In this document: piece by piece, positions 12,238-22,928 of the stretch | Layout: every line of letters begins with the position of its first letter | How positions within the stretch are numbered: position 1 is the first letter of the stretch | Source: Anthopleura xanthogrammica | Taxonomy: Eukaryota > Cnidaria > Anthozoa > Actiniaria > Actiniidae | Length of the DNA: 64,000 nt | Reading direction: 5' to 3' | NCBI GenBank assembly: GCA_964019055.1 | Contig: OZ025209.1 | Coordinates: 1,120,197-1,184,196 of the forward strand | Notes under the pieces: model-generated | Database searches by the model: none | The model's input: the letters and a program-made list of their open reading frames with translations, nothing else | What the model was told of the DNA's origin: nothing | Position numbers and translations under genes: made by a program

Positions 12238-12405
12238 CTCAGGGTTAGCCTCATTTCAACGTCAGAATATTCACAAATACCAACAGTAATTTAAAGTAAA
12301 GAATGAACAACTTCAATAATACATGTGCAAATACTTTGAAATTCAACGGACCTTCACTGGAATGCGTTAATATTCTGCACAAATCTGAGGCTAACCCCGA
12401 GCAAC
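12238..12405. mobile_element. Short foldback element downstream of the SLC22-type gene
   Basis: The string GGGTTAGCCTCA near 12242 is matched in reverse complement by TGAGGCTAACCCC near 12385, with GAATATT also mirrored inside the arms. It may form part of the transporter's 3' UTR region. No clear target duplication is seen. Confidence 0.5.
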
Positions 12406-12763
12406 AGTGAATTCGAAACTTGAGTATTTGTAAGAGCAGATTTCATATGGTTGTGATAGACTGACAGAACTTAGTGCCATGACCACGTGCGATGTCCCAG
12501 TCAGCATTCTCACGGAATGGGTAGTAAGTAACATGAAGTATTAAAATGGTCATGCCGTACCGTGACCGTGATGGTGACATGGTGTCAGGCATTCCTATTG
12601 GATGACCAGTTTAATAGAATATATCGTCATTTCTGCACCGTTGTCGTAACCCTACTACAATTTTTTTTGTACAGTCATACGAAATCTACTCAATACTTGC
12701 TCTCAGTGTGTTGTACGTTGGTATGTTATTATAGGTTGGTTAGACCAAGGCCGTACGTCAAAC

Positions 12764-13085
12764 TTCACATGAGTCGTACGCATTGAAACAATGGATAATG
12801 AGGTGGTCGTCTTTGATGTTATTAGGTTCGGCTCATGTGAAGTGCGACGTTTGACCTTAGTCTCCTACTTGGTCCGTGAAAGAAAGCTTTGCCATTAGTG
12901 ATTAACGTACAGTCCAAGTAAAATAAAATAAAATAGTGAAATCAGTGCAGGCCCGTAGCGTGGACTTCGCTGCGAGTACCTAGTCGAGTGACTGTAAGGT
13001 TTTGGATTTTTAGCCTTATTTGTACGTGGTCAAGGCCAATTTCAACAACAACTTAGCTTTAAAAATGTTTCTAACTATATCTCAT
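12764..13085. repeat. Dispersed repeat, copy 1 (second copy at 33487-33825)
   Basis: The stretch begins CTTCACATGAGTCGTACGC and ends with CTATATCTCAT. The same order is found at 33487-33825. An internal inverted pair, CTTCACATGAG and GGCTCATGTGAAG, lies in the first 90 bases. After CTCAT the two copies diverge: here BEL/Pao sequence follows, there unrelated DNA. Confidence 0.75.
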
Positions 13086-16000
13086 TATAACGTCCAAACT
13101 TTATTGGAGGTCATGGCTAGACGACCTGGTTTCCACAGGAACTCTGGACCTCTAAACCATGTTTCTCGTGAGGCTGCATCAGCAGGATTGGATTCTGTGT
13201 TCATGTACTGCCACTGTTTCGGTTCTGAATGCTCATTAATTTGCTGGATACGTTTGGCTACATATATGTGGAATCTTCTGGCACTGTTGTTGATGTAGCC
13301 CAAGACTACTTGGCTATCGGTCCAGAATATCTAACTCTTGACAAAGCCACTGACTGACTCTAACTGATACTACTGCGGCAGTGAGCTCCAGGCGAGGAAT
13401 GGTGACTGGCTTTAGTGGAGTTACTCGTGCCTTTCCAATTAGTAGGTTGCAGTAGACTTGATATTGCTCGTTTACTAGTCTGAGGTAACTGCACTGGCCA
13501 TAGCCAGCTTGGCTTGCATCGGAGAAGTTGTGAATCTCGACATGCTTTATTTCTCCGAAGTTCGCAGGCTTATAACATCTCGGTATCTTGAGATTCTCTA
13601 CAGCGTTCAGCTCATTGCGCCATCTTTCCCATCTAGGTCGTAGGTGATCGCTGATAGGCTCGATTCCTTTACGACAAAACGACAAAGCTCTTGCAGTATC
13701 TGTTTTCCAACAAGAACAACGGGAGCCAAGAACCCAAGAGGGTCAAACACAGAACATACAGTAGACAAGACACCTCTTTCTAGTGAGTGGGCGATCTTGA
13801 ATAGCTATCTTAAACCGGAAGCAATCTGACTCGATACACCACATGACACCGAGAGTTCTTTCAATGGGTAGAGGATCTTGGGTAAAATCTATTTCCTGAA
13901 GACTTTTAGCTCGGTCTTCTACTGGGATAGCTTGAATAACTTCCTTGCTGTTACTACTTATCTTGTGCAGCCTTAGCCCTGCTTGTGCGCAGATGATTAT
14001 TTCTACAGCCTTTTTTGAAGTGTCAACCGACTTCAAGCCATCATCAACGTAGAAGTCTTGGCGAATGAAGTTTGCAGCATCTAAGCCAAAGGCTTTTTCG
14101 CTATCATGCCGTTGCGGCCTACTTGAAACCGAAGTTTGCGCATCAGGTGGCGAAGCAGCGCCAAATAGATGTACCTTCATGCGATACTCTACGGGTTCAC
14201 TATCTAGCTTACCGTCTTCCCACCAGAAGAATCTGAGCAGGTCTCTGTCTGCTTCATCGACATAGAATTGATGGAACATCCCTTCTACATCGCATGTGAC
14301 AGCTACTGGTTCTTGTCGAAATCTGCAAAGGACCCCCTCCAGATTGTTCGTTAGATCTGGTCCTTGTAGCAGAACGTTCCTTCATAAACAGCACTACAGT
14401 CAAAAACCACGCGGATCTTTTCCGGGTGATAGACACCATGATGTGCCATATAGTTGACACGACCTTCGACTTGCTTTGCATCTTTCGGGATCCTTTCTGC
14501 GCACTCCTTAATTGTTTTCTCCATGAATTCAACATAATCATTGCGAAGTCTGGCGTTTCTTTTAAGTCGAGCCTTGAGCTGAGCAAGGCGCCTAAGAGCT
14601 TGGCCTCTGTTGTCTGGAAGTTGCATCTCGTCTGACTTGAGCGGAAGTGGCATTTCATAGTGCCCATCTTCTCTTTTGTGGATTCCATTACTGAGTTTTT
14701 CCAAGAACCTTTTGTCATCCACGTTGCACGGACAGGGACTGCTGTTTAACTTCAGACCTCTCAAACATCTCATTTACCTGGGCAGGGCTTATGACTTCTC
14801 TTGCGCGAGACTCGATTGCGAAGGTTGCAGCTTGATTGGCATCATTATGCTCGTTTTGCACCTCTGAGATGTCTGAGAGTTTATCTGTTGTTGTTCTGTT
14901 AGACTAGCTTGCATCGGATTTCTTTAGTAGTTCCTCGTCGAGTGGGCTCTTGCAGACTCTTCCAACGATGTCCCAACCGAGATCTGTCCTTATTCCATAA
15001 GGATCATCATCAGAACCTGGTATTATTTCTCGTGGCTTGATAGCTTTAGGGCAGTAGGTACCGATCAGCAACCCAAATTCAACGTCATCTCTATAAGGCA
15101 TTAGATCCTCTGCAATGCGCTACAGATGTTTCCACTGTCTCGCGACCTCTGGTTTTGGTATTTGTGACGGCTTGCATGGTATGCCTGGCCTTGTGAATGT
15201 CTTAGGCAGTGTAATAGGCAAAGACGTTTATGATCTTGAACTATAAGTCCCTTGACTCTTTTACATTCTTTCATCTCATTTTCTTCGTGCATCGTTGAGA
15301 GAAGGAGGTGGCTGTTAACGCCATCTATCTTAAGTGCTGATCTAAGACTTTCGGTGATGAATGTTGCATTTAACTGACAGTCAAGAAGTGCGTATGTCAA
15401 CTTCTCGTCTTCAGGGTGTTCTGAGCTGGATACCCACACCGGAACAATAAGGCTTTGATCCTGGCCTGATTGCTAATTTGCAGACACTTGTACATTTCGA
15501 GATTCCCCTCTCTGTACTGATTTCTGACTTCTCTTTCTCTTGAGGTGTGCTGCGATCTTCCTTGTCAACATGGAGGCAAGTGGGATGCTGTTGATCACAT
15601 TTAGCACAGATAATATTCTCCTTGCATTTATTTTCCTTTGCCATGTGACCGTGCTGTAAGCAACGAAGACAAAGCCCCTTTCTGATCACAAATCTTGTCC
15701 TCTCCTTGATGGCTTTCTTACAAAATTTAGAACATTTGTTTAGATGGTGAGATGACTGGCACCATAAGCAGGTTTCTGAGGTTTCCAGATCTCTAGCGGA
15801 AGAGGAGCGTTCTGTTACTCCAGTTGACAGGGACGAAGTTCAAATTACATCGAGGCCGGCTAATACTGGTAATCACTGCCGTGTCGGCCACAAATTTGAC
15901 AAACTCCTTGAATGGGGGAAATTTGGCTTCTCCATGTCTCAGTTGAAAGTCGCTTACTCTAGAACCCCACTTAGGATGCATCCAGCAAGGTAGGATCTTC

Positions 16001-16165
16001 AATAGCTTCTTGTTGTCATGTTGCTTGTTGAGCGTTTCCAAGTCCTCTACTAATTGCATTGCTAAGACACATGTCTTTATGGGAAAACCCTAAACTTGCG
16101 CAGAGCTCTTCCATCTCTCGGAGCGATTTTTCGAAAGGCTTCTGCTACGACAGATGGATGTCCGA
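13085..16165 (-). pseudogene. Decayed BEL/Pao-type LTR retrotransposon (gag-pol), truncated
   Basis: Read on the minus strand, 16165 to about 15720 encodes a gag-like stretch and 15689-15411 a zinc-knuckle region (CxxCxxxGH patterns). From 15439 to 14904 comes an aspartic-peptidase-like part, and 14773-13743 carries reverse transcriptase with YVDD (in FYVDDGLKSV). RNase H-like sequence then runs from 13685 to 13085, ending in an ANPAD-type motif (here SNPADAASR). The frame changes several times, so it is inactive. No integrase, envelope or LTR pair is seen: the 3' part stops at a junction with the repeat at 12764-13085. The order matches Pao/BEL elements, in which this RT is associated with DUF1759 and A17 peptidase regions. 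It has no evident effect on the neighbouring genes. Confidence 0.8.
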
Positions 16166-16174
16166 AACGCCTTT

Positions 16175-16586
16175 CCAGGGGTATAGGGGAAGCGCACCTC
16201 CCTGGGCCGACCTTCTGCCCCTACTTTGAAGATATCCAATACAAAGTTCGGCCGTTTTTTTTTTTTGGTTAGGCGTTTTTTTGCCGGCAGGTGCCCCTAC
16301 AACACTGCACCCCTCCACCCCTCCCTAAACAAAACAAGTTAAGGAAGGGCTAGCTAGGAGGCAGGGTTTATGGTTTAACCTTCTTGTCCAGGAATACTAC
16401 AAGGTATAACCTTCTACAAGTGTTAATAATACAAGGGTAGCACATAGTATTCTGTTATTTTAAGACCCCGGATGTTGACGAACTTACGACCTCCGGCGCA
16501 CATGAGAACAATGATCAACAAACCGTAAGCCTCAAACTGTTTGATATATTTGACATTTGGTTAGCGGTGAGTTTACGTTTGTGGAA
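16175..16586 (-). repeat. 3' flank shared by repeat-protein copies 1 and 3
   Basis: This matches 44405-44837 almost throughout, for example GCAGGTGCCCCTACAACACT and GACCCCGGATGTTGACGAAC. A shorter decayed match lies at 34400-34500. It is the downstream flank of the minus-strand repeat-protein gene and shows that the duplicated block extends beyond the coding region. Confidence 0.8.
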
Positions 16587-18974
16587 TCAAGCCAATGCTT
16601 TGGCTATTTGACCACCCAGCTTCCCCGTTGCAAAGGAAAGCAAGGCTCCAACTCCAATGGCTGCCCACCCTGCAGGCCCTGTCAGAGCAGCCATGCTGAC
16701 AGCAACACCAACAACACCAGAGCCAATGACATCACCTGCATATTCGCCTATTCGTTCTACCTTTTGTTCTTTATATTCTTTTTCACTGAGACTTCCCTCT
16801 TTCTTTTTCTCATCCAAGTCCTTCAAATCACGATAGAGGAACACACCTCCCACTACGGCTGAAATACCGCCTGCAGTCAATCCTGCTTTTGCTGCATTTT
16901 TCATCCCGACTTCGGCTGCTGCTTTCGAACTTGTCTGAGAAATATGGGTAGTTTTGCTGACGGACGTTTTGGTGAGTTTTGTTGAGGTGGTGACCGTTAA
17001 ACTTGAACCAGCTGTTTTTGATAAAGTAGTTTTGACGGTTTTCTTGACTGCAGCTTTTTTGGTAACTTCGGTTACTCCGTTGGTGATGCCATCGCCAATA
17101 TTCTTGGTCATTTTGACGGAAGCTTTTTGGACTGTTTTGCTAGCAACCTGAACACCTTGGTTGGAAGCTTTGCCACTTATACTTTGCACCGCCTTGATGC
17201 CCACTTTAACACTACCTTGCTTCGCTGTCACTTGGCTTGCTGTTGATGCCACTTTTGAGCTGGCATTTTGGGTGACCTTTGCGACAACGCTTTTTGAGGA
17301 CTTGGTAGCCATTTTCTTCGTTGTCTCTACGGCCATTTTCCCCCCAGCCTTGTCGATTACACATTTTTGCACAATCTTTTGAGTTACCTTTCTTTTCAAC
17401 ACTGTTTCTGTCACGACTGTTGAGACTTCGGCTGCATTCTTTATCCCGTTCGTACTCGCTAAGTTCAGTGCTTTCATAGCCAGTGGCTTGACAAGATCTC
17501 TTCCTCTAACTCTAACTGTTCCTTCTTCATGAATTCTTACAAAACATTCCCTCAAGAATACCGCAACGAGAGCAAATGCAGTAGCTTCAAAGCAAACTGA
17601 CAAAGCTGGCAAAACATGTTTCACAAGGAATTCCATGATTTTGTCAACATTTTCAGGCATCAATTCAATCAATTTATCTATGGCCTGGCTAAGTGTGCTC
17701 CTGTCAATACAAAACACTTTGTCAGCGCAATTTTCGAGAAGCGTCTGAAGCAGTTTCTCGACAGACGGAGTTGTCCCAGGCCTAAGATTAAAGACGATTT
17801 CTTGGACTGAATTCAGAGTATTGCGTACAAGAGTTTTTGTGTTTTCGCTTGCCGTAGGAATGGCCGTTTCGATTATCAATTCTGGTAAGGTATTCTTTGC
17901 AAGTTGAATGATTTCATCCTTGTTTAGTACTCTGCCTTTCTTTAAGAAGGTTCCCAATCCTTTGATAATAAACGGCTTTAGAGACATCAGTTGTTTTTCT
18001 GCTGAAACACCGCAACTGTACTGGATAAGTCTTGACAACTCTGGGATCAGATACTTGGAAACATATCTATGTACGCCTTGCGTTGCTTGGGTCTTCAGGC
18101 TGCTAAGTATGGCTCCCAACTCGGTTTCTATCTCATCCACAAGATCGTTGAAGAAACATCTTAGTAATTCTGTAAGAAAATCCTCAAAATGATAAAGATC
18201 ATTTGGTGATGCTTCCTGAATTTTGCTCGTAACTCGATCAGCTGTCCTTTTTACAGTTTTCTTGATGATCTTCCTCGAGGAACGTTTCAGAGCTTTCACA
18301 GTGTCTTGAAATGTCGATTCCAAGCATCGAAGGAACTCGGTTGGTAAGTAGGGTGTTAAGACTTGAACAAGCAGATTCATGAAAGATGTTGCGTTGTCTT
18401 TGATATCTGGCGCGTTTTCTACATAATCTAGGAATCTGTCCATTTCACTCATCAACTGTTCTTTTAGTTCAGGCAACACAGCTTCGCACAGGGAATCCTT
18501 TAAATCTTTTACGAAATCATAACTTTGAGTTGGTGAAAGTCCAGTATCAAAAAACACATTTGTAACGGCTGCTACTATTTTTGCTACCGTTTTCTTTGTA
18601 CTTTCACTTGCATCAGGAAAGGCCCACGTCTCAATGATCAATTCTGGTAAGGTATTCTTTGCAAGTTGAATGATTTCATCCTTGTTTAGTACTCTGCCTC
18701 TCTTTAAGAAGGTTCCCAATCCTTTGATAATAAACGGCTTTAGAGACATCAGTTGTTTTTCTGCTGAAACACCGCAACTGTACTGGATAAGTCTTGACAA
18801 CTCTGGGATCAGATACTTGGAAACATATCTATGCACGCCTTGTGTTGCTTGGGTTTTCAGGTTGCTAAGTATGGCACTCAACCTCTCCTTTATGTCGGCA
18901 ACCATCTGCGGATCTTTGATAAAGCATCCTAGTAAATCTGCAAGAAATTCCTCGAAACTCGAAACACCGTTCAT
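16587..18974 (-). CDS. Large repeat protein with Gly/Ala-rich hydrophobic C-terminus, copy 1
   Basis: I do not recognise the family. An uninterrupted frame gives 795 residues from ATG (MNGVSSF). Residues 1 to about 254 form one helical-looking repeat unit (LADLLGCFIKDPQ, LSNLKTQATQGV, KDEIIQLAKNTLPELI, KDNATSFMNLLVQVLTPY). A second unit starts (LTELLRCFFNDLVDEI) and after about 140 residues passes into a divergent part (SVEKLLQTLLENCADKVF). Next comes a basic K/T/V/S-rich stretch of about 190 residues. It ends with a hydrophobic segment (GLTAGGISAVVGGVFLY), a charged hairpin (DLDEKKKEGSLSEKEYKEQK) and a longer Gly/Ala-rich hydrophobic segment. The start lies in an exon whose acceptor probably is at the TTTTAG/GTTCAG site near 19030; an upstream exon could add N-terminal residues. 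Membrane insertion is inferred from composition. It is nearest to copy 3. Confidence 0.75.
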   Translation of the reverse strand: MNGVSSFEEFLADLLGCFIKDPQMVADIKERLSAILSNLKTQATQGVHRYVSKYLIPELSRLIQYSCGVSAEKQLMSLKPFIIKGLGTFLKRGRVLNKDEIIQLAKNTLPELIIETWAFPDASESTKKTVAKIVAAVTNVFFDTGLSPTQSYDFVKDLKDSLCEAVLPELKEQLMSEMDRFLDYVENAPDIKDNATSFMNLLVQVLTPYLPTEFLRCLESTFQDTVKALKRSSRKIIKKTVKRTADRVTSKIQEASPNDLYHFEDFLTELLRCFFNDLVDEIETELGAILSSLKTQATQGVHRYVSKYLIPELSRLIQYSCGVSAEKQLMSLKPFIIKGLGTFLKKGRVLNKDEIIQLAKNTLPELIIETAIPTASENTKTLVRNTLNSVQEIVFNLRPGTTPSVEKLLQTLLENCADKVFCIDRSTLSQAIDKLIELMPENVDKIMEFLVKHVLPALSVCFEATAFALVAVFLRECFVRIHEEGTVRVRGRDLVKPLAMKALNLASTNGIKNAAEVSTVVTETVLKRKVTQKIVQKCVIDKAGGKMAVETTKKMATKSSKSVVAKVTQNASSKVASTASQVTAKQGSVKVGIKAVQSISGKASNQGVQVASKTVQKASVKMTKNIGDGITNGVTEVTKKAAVKKTVKTTLSKTAGSSLTVTTSTKLTKTSVSKTTHISQTSSKAAAEVGMKNAAKAGLTAGGISAVVGGVFLYRDLKDLDEKKKEGSLSEKEYKEQKVERIGEYAGDVIGSGVVGVAVSMAALTGPAGWAAIGVGALLSFATGKLGGQIAKALA

Positions 18975-19129
18975 CGTTACCAACTGAGCTTCAAGCGGTG
19001 AGGAAAACCAACCGATAATATTATCAACTGAACCTAAAATGGAAACATATACTGACGGTCAATTTCTATAGTTTAACCTCAAGAGCTCTCTATTAATATC
19101 ATTCATTCCTTCATTTATTCATTCATTCC

Positions 19130-19712
19130 TTCCTTGACTTCACTGACTGACTGACTGACTGACTGACTGACTGACTGACTGACTGACTGACTGACTGACT
19201 GACTGACTGACTGACTCATTCATTCATTCATTCATTCATTCATTCATTCATCCATCCATTCATTCATTCATTCTTCCATTCATTCATTCATTCATTCATT
19301 CATTCATCTATTCATTCATTCATTCATTCATTCATTCATTCATTCATTCATCTATCCATTCATTCATTCATTCATTCATTCAGCTATCCATTCATTCATC
19401 TATCCATTCATTCATTCATTCATCTATTCATTCATTCATTCATCTATCCATTTATTCATTCATTCATTCATTCATCTATCCATTCATTCATTCATTCATT
19501 CATTCATCCATTCATTCATTCATTCATCTATCCATTCATTCATCTATCCATTCATTCATTCATTCATTCATCCATCTATTCATTCATTCATTCACTTATC
19601 CATTCATTCATTCATTCATTCATTCATCCATCTATTCATTCATTCATTCATCTATCCATTCATTCATTCATTCATTCATTCATTCATTCATCTATCCATT
19701 CATTTATTGAAT
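19130..19712. repeat. Microsatellite block: (GACT)n then (ATTC)n
   Basis: About 75 bases of CTGA tetramers are followed by nearly 500 bases of CATT tetramers interrupted by ATCTATCC variants. It cuts off the 5' flank of copy 1, which is otherwise shared with copies 2 and 3. Confidence 0.95.
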
Positions 19713-19734
19713 ATATATATTATACCCTAATTAA

Positions 19735-20058
19735 TTATGGAATTCTCTGCCCATAGATTTGAGTCAAATTACAACAATCACTATATTTAAACGTCAGTTA
19801 AAGACATATCTTTTTAGGTTGGCTTATTGTTAGTCACTTTCTGATTAATTATTAGTTATTATTATCGTTGATATTATTATCATTTTCTAGAATTTTCTTC
19901 TATCATTAGATTCTTTAATAAGTTTTTATTTTTTGTATTCCAAAATATATAATATTCATATAAGTCGATATTACATTTAGTATATGTTATGCGCGATTGA
20001 TCATTTTTATGAATATCGCGCAGTATAAGTGATCATTAATAAATATTATTATTATTAT
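19735..20058 (+). pseudogene. LINE 3' end fragment (CR1/L2-like)
   Basis: The stretch encodes the typical extreme C-terminus of these elements (LWNSLPIDLSQ, then FKRQLKTYLFRLAY) with a stop at 19831. A 3' UTR follows, ending in CGCGCAGTATAAGTGATCAT and an ATT microsatellite tail. It is 5'-truncated to about 320 bp. Confidence 0.8.
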
Positions 20059-20579
20059 AACTTCGAATATGTTAATAAATGCGACGTCATTGGAGGCTTT
20101 ATATACAAAACGTTTCTGGGGTAATAAAACATCATTCATTTAAGTTGAGAAATCGTCGAATATAGCCACAAAGTTAACTTATATAGAAGCCCGAAACCAG
20201 CTGAAGTATGAAGTATGAAATATGAATTTCCTCCTAAAAACGTTTGAAAAAAGAAGTGTGGAGTGTGAGTGTCCCTCCAGGGCTTCCACTCTTGCTCACT
20301 CGTCGTTATAAAATATTTCGATATTTTTAACAAACTTCGAACTTCGCATCAGCCCTACCCATTGAATACACCAGCCATGGATAATAAGGCTCATATATGA
20401 CCTTTGCGTTTGACCGCGGTGTTTGCCGGGATACAGGAAATCCCCATTCCCCAAATGTAAACGCACTCAGAGAAAAACGTAAATAGTAATAATAAAAAAG
20501 CAATAATAATGACGAAGTTATAGTTATAGTATCTACATTGGTCAAAAGTTAAAAAATTGAATAATATCTTAGTATTTCC
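20059..20579. repeat. Intron-type repeat that replaces the 3' end of copy 2
   Basis: From about 20330 the sequence matches the repeated block seen at 24090-24320, 24870-25090 and 42440-42720 (GTTTGCCGGGATAC, GGTCAAAAGTTAAAAA, TTTCCCTACATTTTA). A diverged copy lies at 47990-48200, between copy 3 and its presumed 5' exon. The first 270 bases hold nothing recognisable. Confidence 0.6.
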
Positions 20580-22655
20580 CTACATTTTATTTCTAAACTG
20601 CAACTGTTCTTTTAGTTCAGGCAACACAGCTTCGCACAGGGAATTCTTTACATCTTTAAAAAAATTCTCATAACTTTGAGTTGGTGAACGTCCAGTATCA
20701 AAAAACAAATTTGTGGTTGCTGCTACTATTTTTGCTACCGTTTTCTTTGTACTTTCACTTGCATCAGGAAAGGCTAACGTCTCAGTGATCAATTCTGGTA
20801 AGGTATTCTTTGCAAGTTGAATGATTTCGTCCTTGTTTAATACTCTGCCTTTCTCTAAGAAGGTTTCCAATCCTTTGATAATAAACTGCTTTAGAGACAT
20901 CAGCTGTTTTTCTGCTGAAAAACCGCAACTGGACTGGATAAGTTTTGACAACTTTGGGATCAGATGCTTGGAAACATATCTATCCACACCTTGCTTTGCT
21001 TGGGTCTTCATGTTGCTGAGTATGGCTCTCAACTCGGTCTTTATCTCATCCACAAGATCGTTGACAAAATATCTTAGTAATTCTGTAAGAAAATCCACAA
21101 AATGATGAAGATCATTCAGTGATGCTTCCTGAATTTTGCTCGTAACTCGATCAGCTGTCTTTTTTACGGTTTTCTTGATAATCTTCCTCGAGGAAAGTTT
21201 CAGAGTTTTTACTGTGTCTTCAAATTTCGATTCCAAGCATTGAAGGAACTCGGTTGGTAAGTAGGGTGTTAAGACTTGAACAAGCAATTTCATGAAAGAT
21301 GTTGCGTTGTCTTTGATATCTGGCGCGTTTTCTACATAATCTAGGAATCTGTCCATTGCACTCATCAACTGTTCTTTTAGTTCAGGCAACACAGCTTCGC
21401 ACAGGGAATTCTTTACATCTTTAAAAAAATTCTCATAACTTTGAGTTGGTGAACGTCCAGTATCAAATAACAAATTTGTGGTTGCTGCTACTATTTTTGC
21501 TACCGTTTTCTTTGTACTTTCTCTTGCATCAGGAAAGGCTAACGTCTCAGTGATCAATTCTGGTAAGGTATTCTTTGCAAGTTGAATGATTTGTTCCTTG
21601 TTTAATACTCTGCCTTTCTCTAAGAAGGTTTCCAATCCTATTACAATGAACGGCTTCAGCGACTTTAGCTGTTTTTCTGCTGAAAAACCGCAACTGGACT
21701 GGATAAGTTTTGACAACTTTGGGATCAGATGCTTGGAAACATATCTATCCACGCCTTGTGTTGCTTGGTTCTTCAGGTTGCTGAGTATGGCTCTCAACTC
21801 GGTCTTTATCTCATCCACAAGATCGTTGAAGAAACATCTTAGTAATTCTGTAAGAAAATATACAAAATGATGAAGATCATTCAGCGATGCTTCCTGAATT
21901 TTGCTCGTAACTCGATCAGCTGTCTTTTTTACGGTTTTCTTGATAATCTTCCTCGAGGAAAGTTTCAGAGTTTTTACTGTGTCTTCAAATGTCGATTCCA
22001 AGCATTGAAGGAACTCGGTTAGTAAGTAGGGTGTTAAGACTTGAACAAGCAGATTCATGAAAGATGTTGCGTTGTCTTTGATATCTGGCGCGTTTTCTAC
22101 ATAATCTAGGAATCTGTCCATTTCACTCATCAACTGTTCTTTTAGTTCAGGCAACACAGCTTCGCACAGGGAATTCTTTACATCTTTAAAAAAATTCTCA
22201 TAACTTTGAGTTGGTGAACGTCCAGTATCAAAAAACATATTTGTGGTTGCTGCTACTATTTTTGCTACCGTTTTCTTTGTACTTTCACTTGCATCAGAAA
22301 AGGCCAACGTCTCAATGATCAATTCTGGTAAGGTATTCTTTGCAAGTTGAATGATTTCATCCTTGTTTAGTACTCTGCCTTTCTGTAAGAAAGTGTCCAA
22401 TCCTATTACAATGAACGGCTTCAGCGACTTTAGCTGTTTTTCTGCTGAAACACCGCAACTGGACTGGATAAGTCTTGACAACTCTGGGATCAGATACTTG
22501 GAAACATACCTAAGCACGCCTTGCGTTGCTTGGGTCTTCAGGTTACTAAGTATGGCACTCAACCTCTCCTTTATGTCGGCAACCATCTGCGGATCTTTGA
22601 TAAAGCATCCTAGTAAATCTGCAAGAAATTCCTGGAAACTTGGAACACCGTTCAT
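20580..22655 (-). CDS. Repeat protein, copy 2: three repeats, C-terminal domain missing
   Basis: An open frame of 691 residues from ATG (MNGVPSF) consists almost only of the family repeat: two full units and most of a third, at a 255-residue (765-bp) period. All three units share ENFFKDVKNSLCEA, a variant not present in copies 1 and 3, so the units were homogenised within this gene. The basic region and hydrophobic C-terminus are absent: after LPELKEQL the frame runs into repeat sequence, adds QFRNKM and stops. Upstream, the exon reads in frame from LIILLLVVFLGTG, a hydrophobic run that could be a signal peptide if an upstream exon supplies the start; this frame is not kept in copies 1 and 3. 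The gene may be an expressed variant or a pseudogene. Confidence 0.55.
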   Translation of the reverse strand: MNGVPSFQEFLADLLGCFIKDPQMVADIKERLSAILSNLKTQATQGVLRYVSKYLIPELSRLIQSSCGVSAEKQLKSLKPFIVIGLDTFLQKGRVLNKDEIIQLAKNTLPELIIETLAFSDASESTKKTVAKIVAATTNMFFDTGRSPTQSYENFFKDVKNSLCEAVLPELKEQLMSEMDRFLDYVENAPDIKDNATSFMNLLVQVLTPYLLTEFLQCLESTFEDTVKTLKLSSRKIIKKTVKKTADRVTSKIQEASLNDLHHFVYFLTELLRCFFNDLVDEIKTELRAILSNLKNQATQGVDRYVSKHLIPKLSKLIQSSCGFSAEKQLKSLKPFIVIGLETFLEKGRVLNKEQIIQLAKNTLPELITETLAFPDARESTKKTVAKIVAATTNLLFDTGRSPTQSYENFFKDVKNSLCEAVLPELKEQLMSAMDRFLDYVENAPDIKDNATSFMKLLVQVLTPYLPTEFLQCLESKFEDTVKTLKLSSRKIIKKTVKKTADRVTSKIQEASLNDLHHFVDFLTELLRYFVNDLVDEIKTELRAILSNMKTQAKQGVDRYVSKHLIPKLSKLIQSSCGFSAEKQLMSLKQFIIKGLETFLEKGRVLNKDEIIQLAKNTLPELITETLAFPDASESTKKTVAKIVAATTNLFFDTGRSPTQSYENFFKDVKNSLCEAVLPELKEQLQFRNKM

Positions 22656-22928
22656 CTTTATCAGCTGAGGTTCACCGGTGCCGAGGAAAACTACCAGCAA
22701 TAATATTATCAACTGAACCTAAAATGAAAACATATACGGTTAATTTCTATAGTTTTACCACAAGAGCTCAATATAGAAAAAAAATTGAAACTTGAAGGTG
22801 GAAAATAAATATAATTTTTTTTTGTTGATTTTTTGATTACATGCATTTTACAGTGGGGACACTCGAACCATGAACACTTCAAGGTTTTTTTGACATTTTT
22901 CATATTTTTCCAATCAGCACTCTCCATA
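22656..22928 (-). repeat. 5' flank of copy 2, shared with copies 1 and 3
   Basis: The order AACCTAAAATG, ACATATAC, TTTCTATAGTTT and AAGAGCTC is repeated at 19030-19095 and 47285-47350. On the minus strand TTTTAG/GTTCAG gives a splice acceptor just before the coding part. The outer part (22855-22925) is half of the foldback element that is complete upstream of copy 3. Confidence 0.7.

Noticed and set aside
13085..16165. Active retrovirus-like element
   Set aside because: Multiple frame changes, missing integrase and no LTR pair: a decayed BEL/Pao fragment.
18975..18983. Start of copies 1 and 3 upstream of the ATG
   Set aside because: The longer frames begin at TTG, not a normal start in animals. 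I used the first ATG of the exon and note that an upstream exon may exist.
16954..18987. Plus-strand open frames of 65-105 residues opposite copy 1 (and similar ones opposite copies 2 and 3)
   Set aside because: They recur at the repeat period on the antisense strand of a much longer frame and have no independent support.
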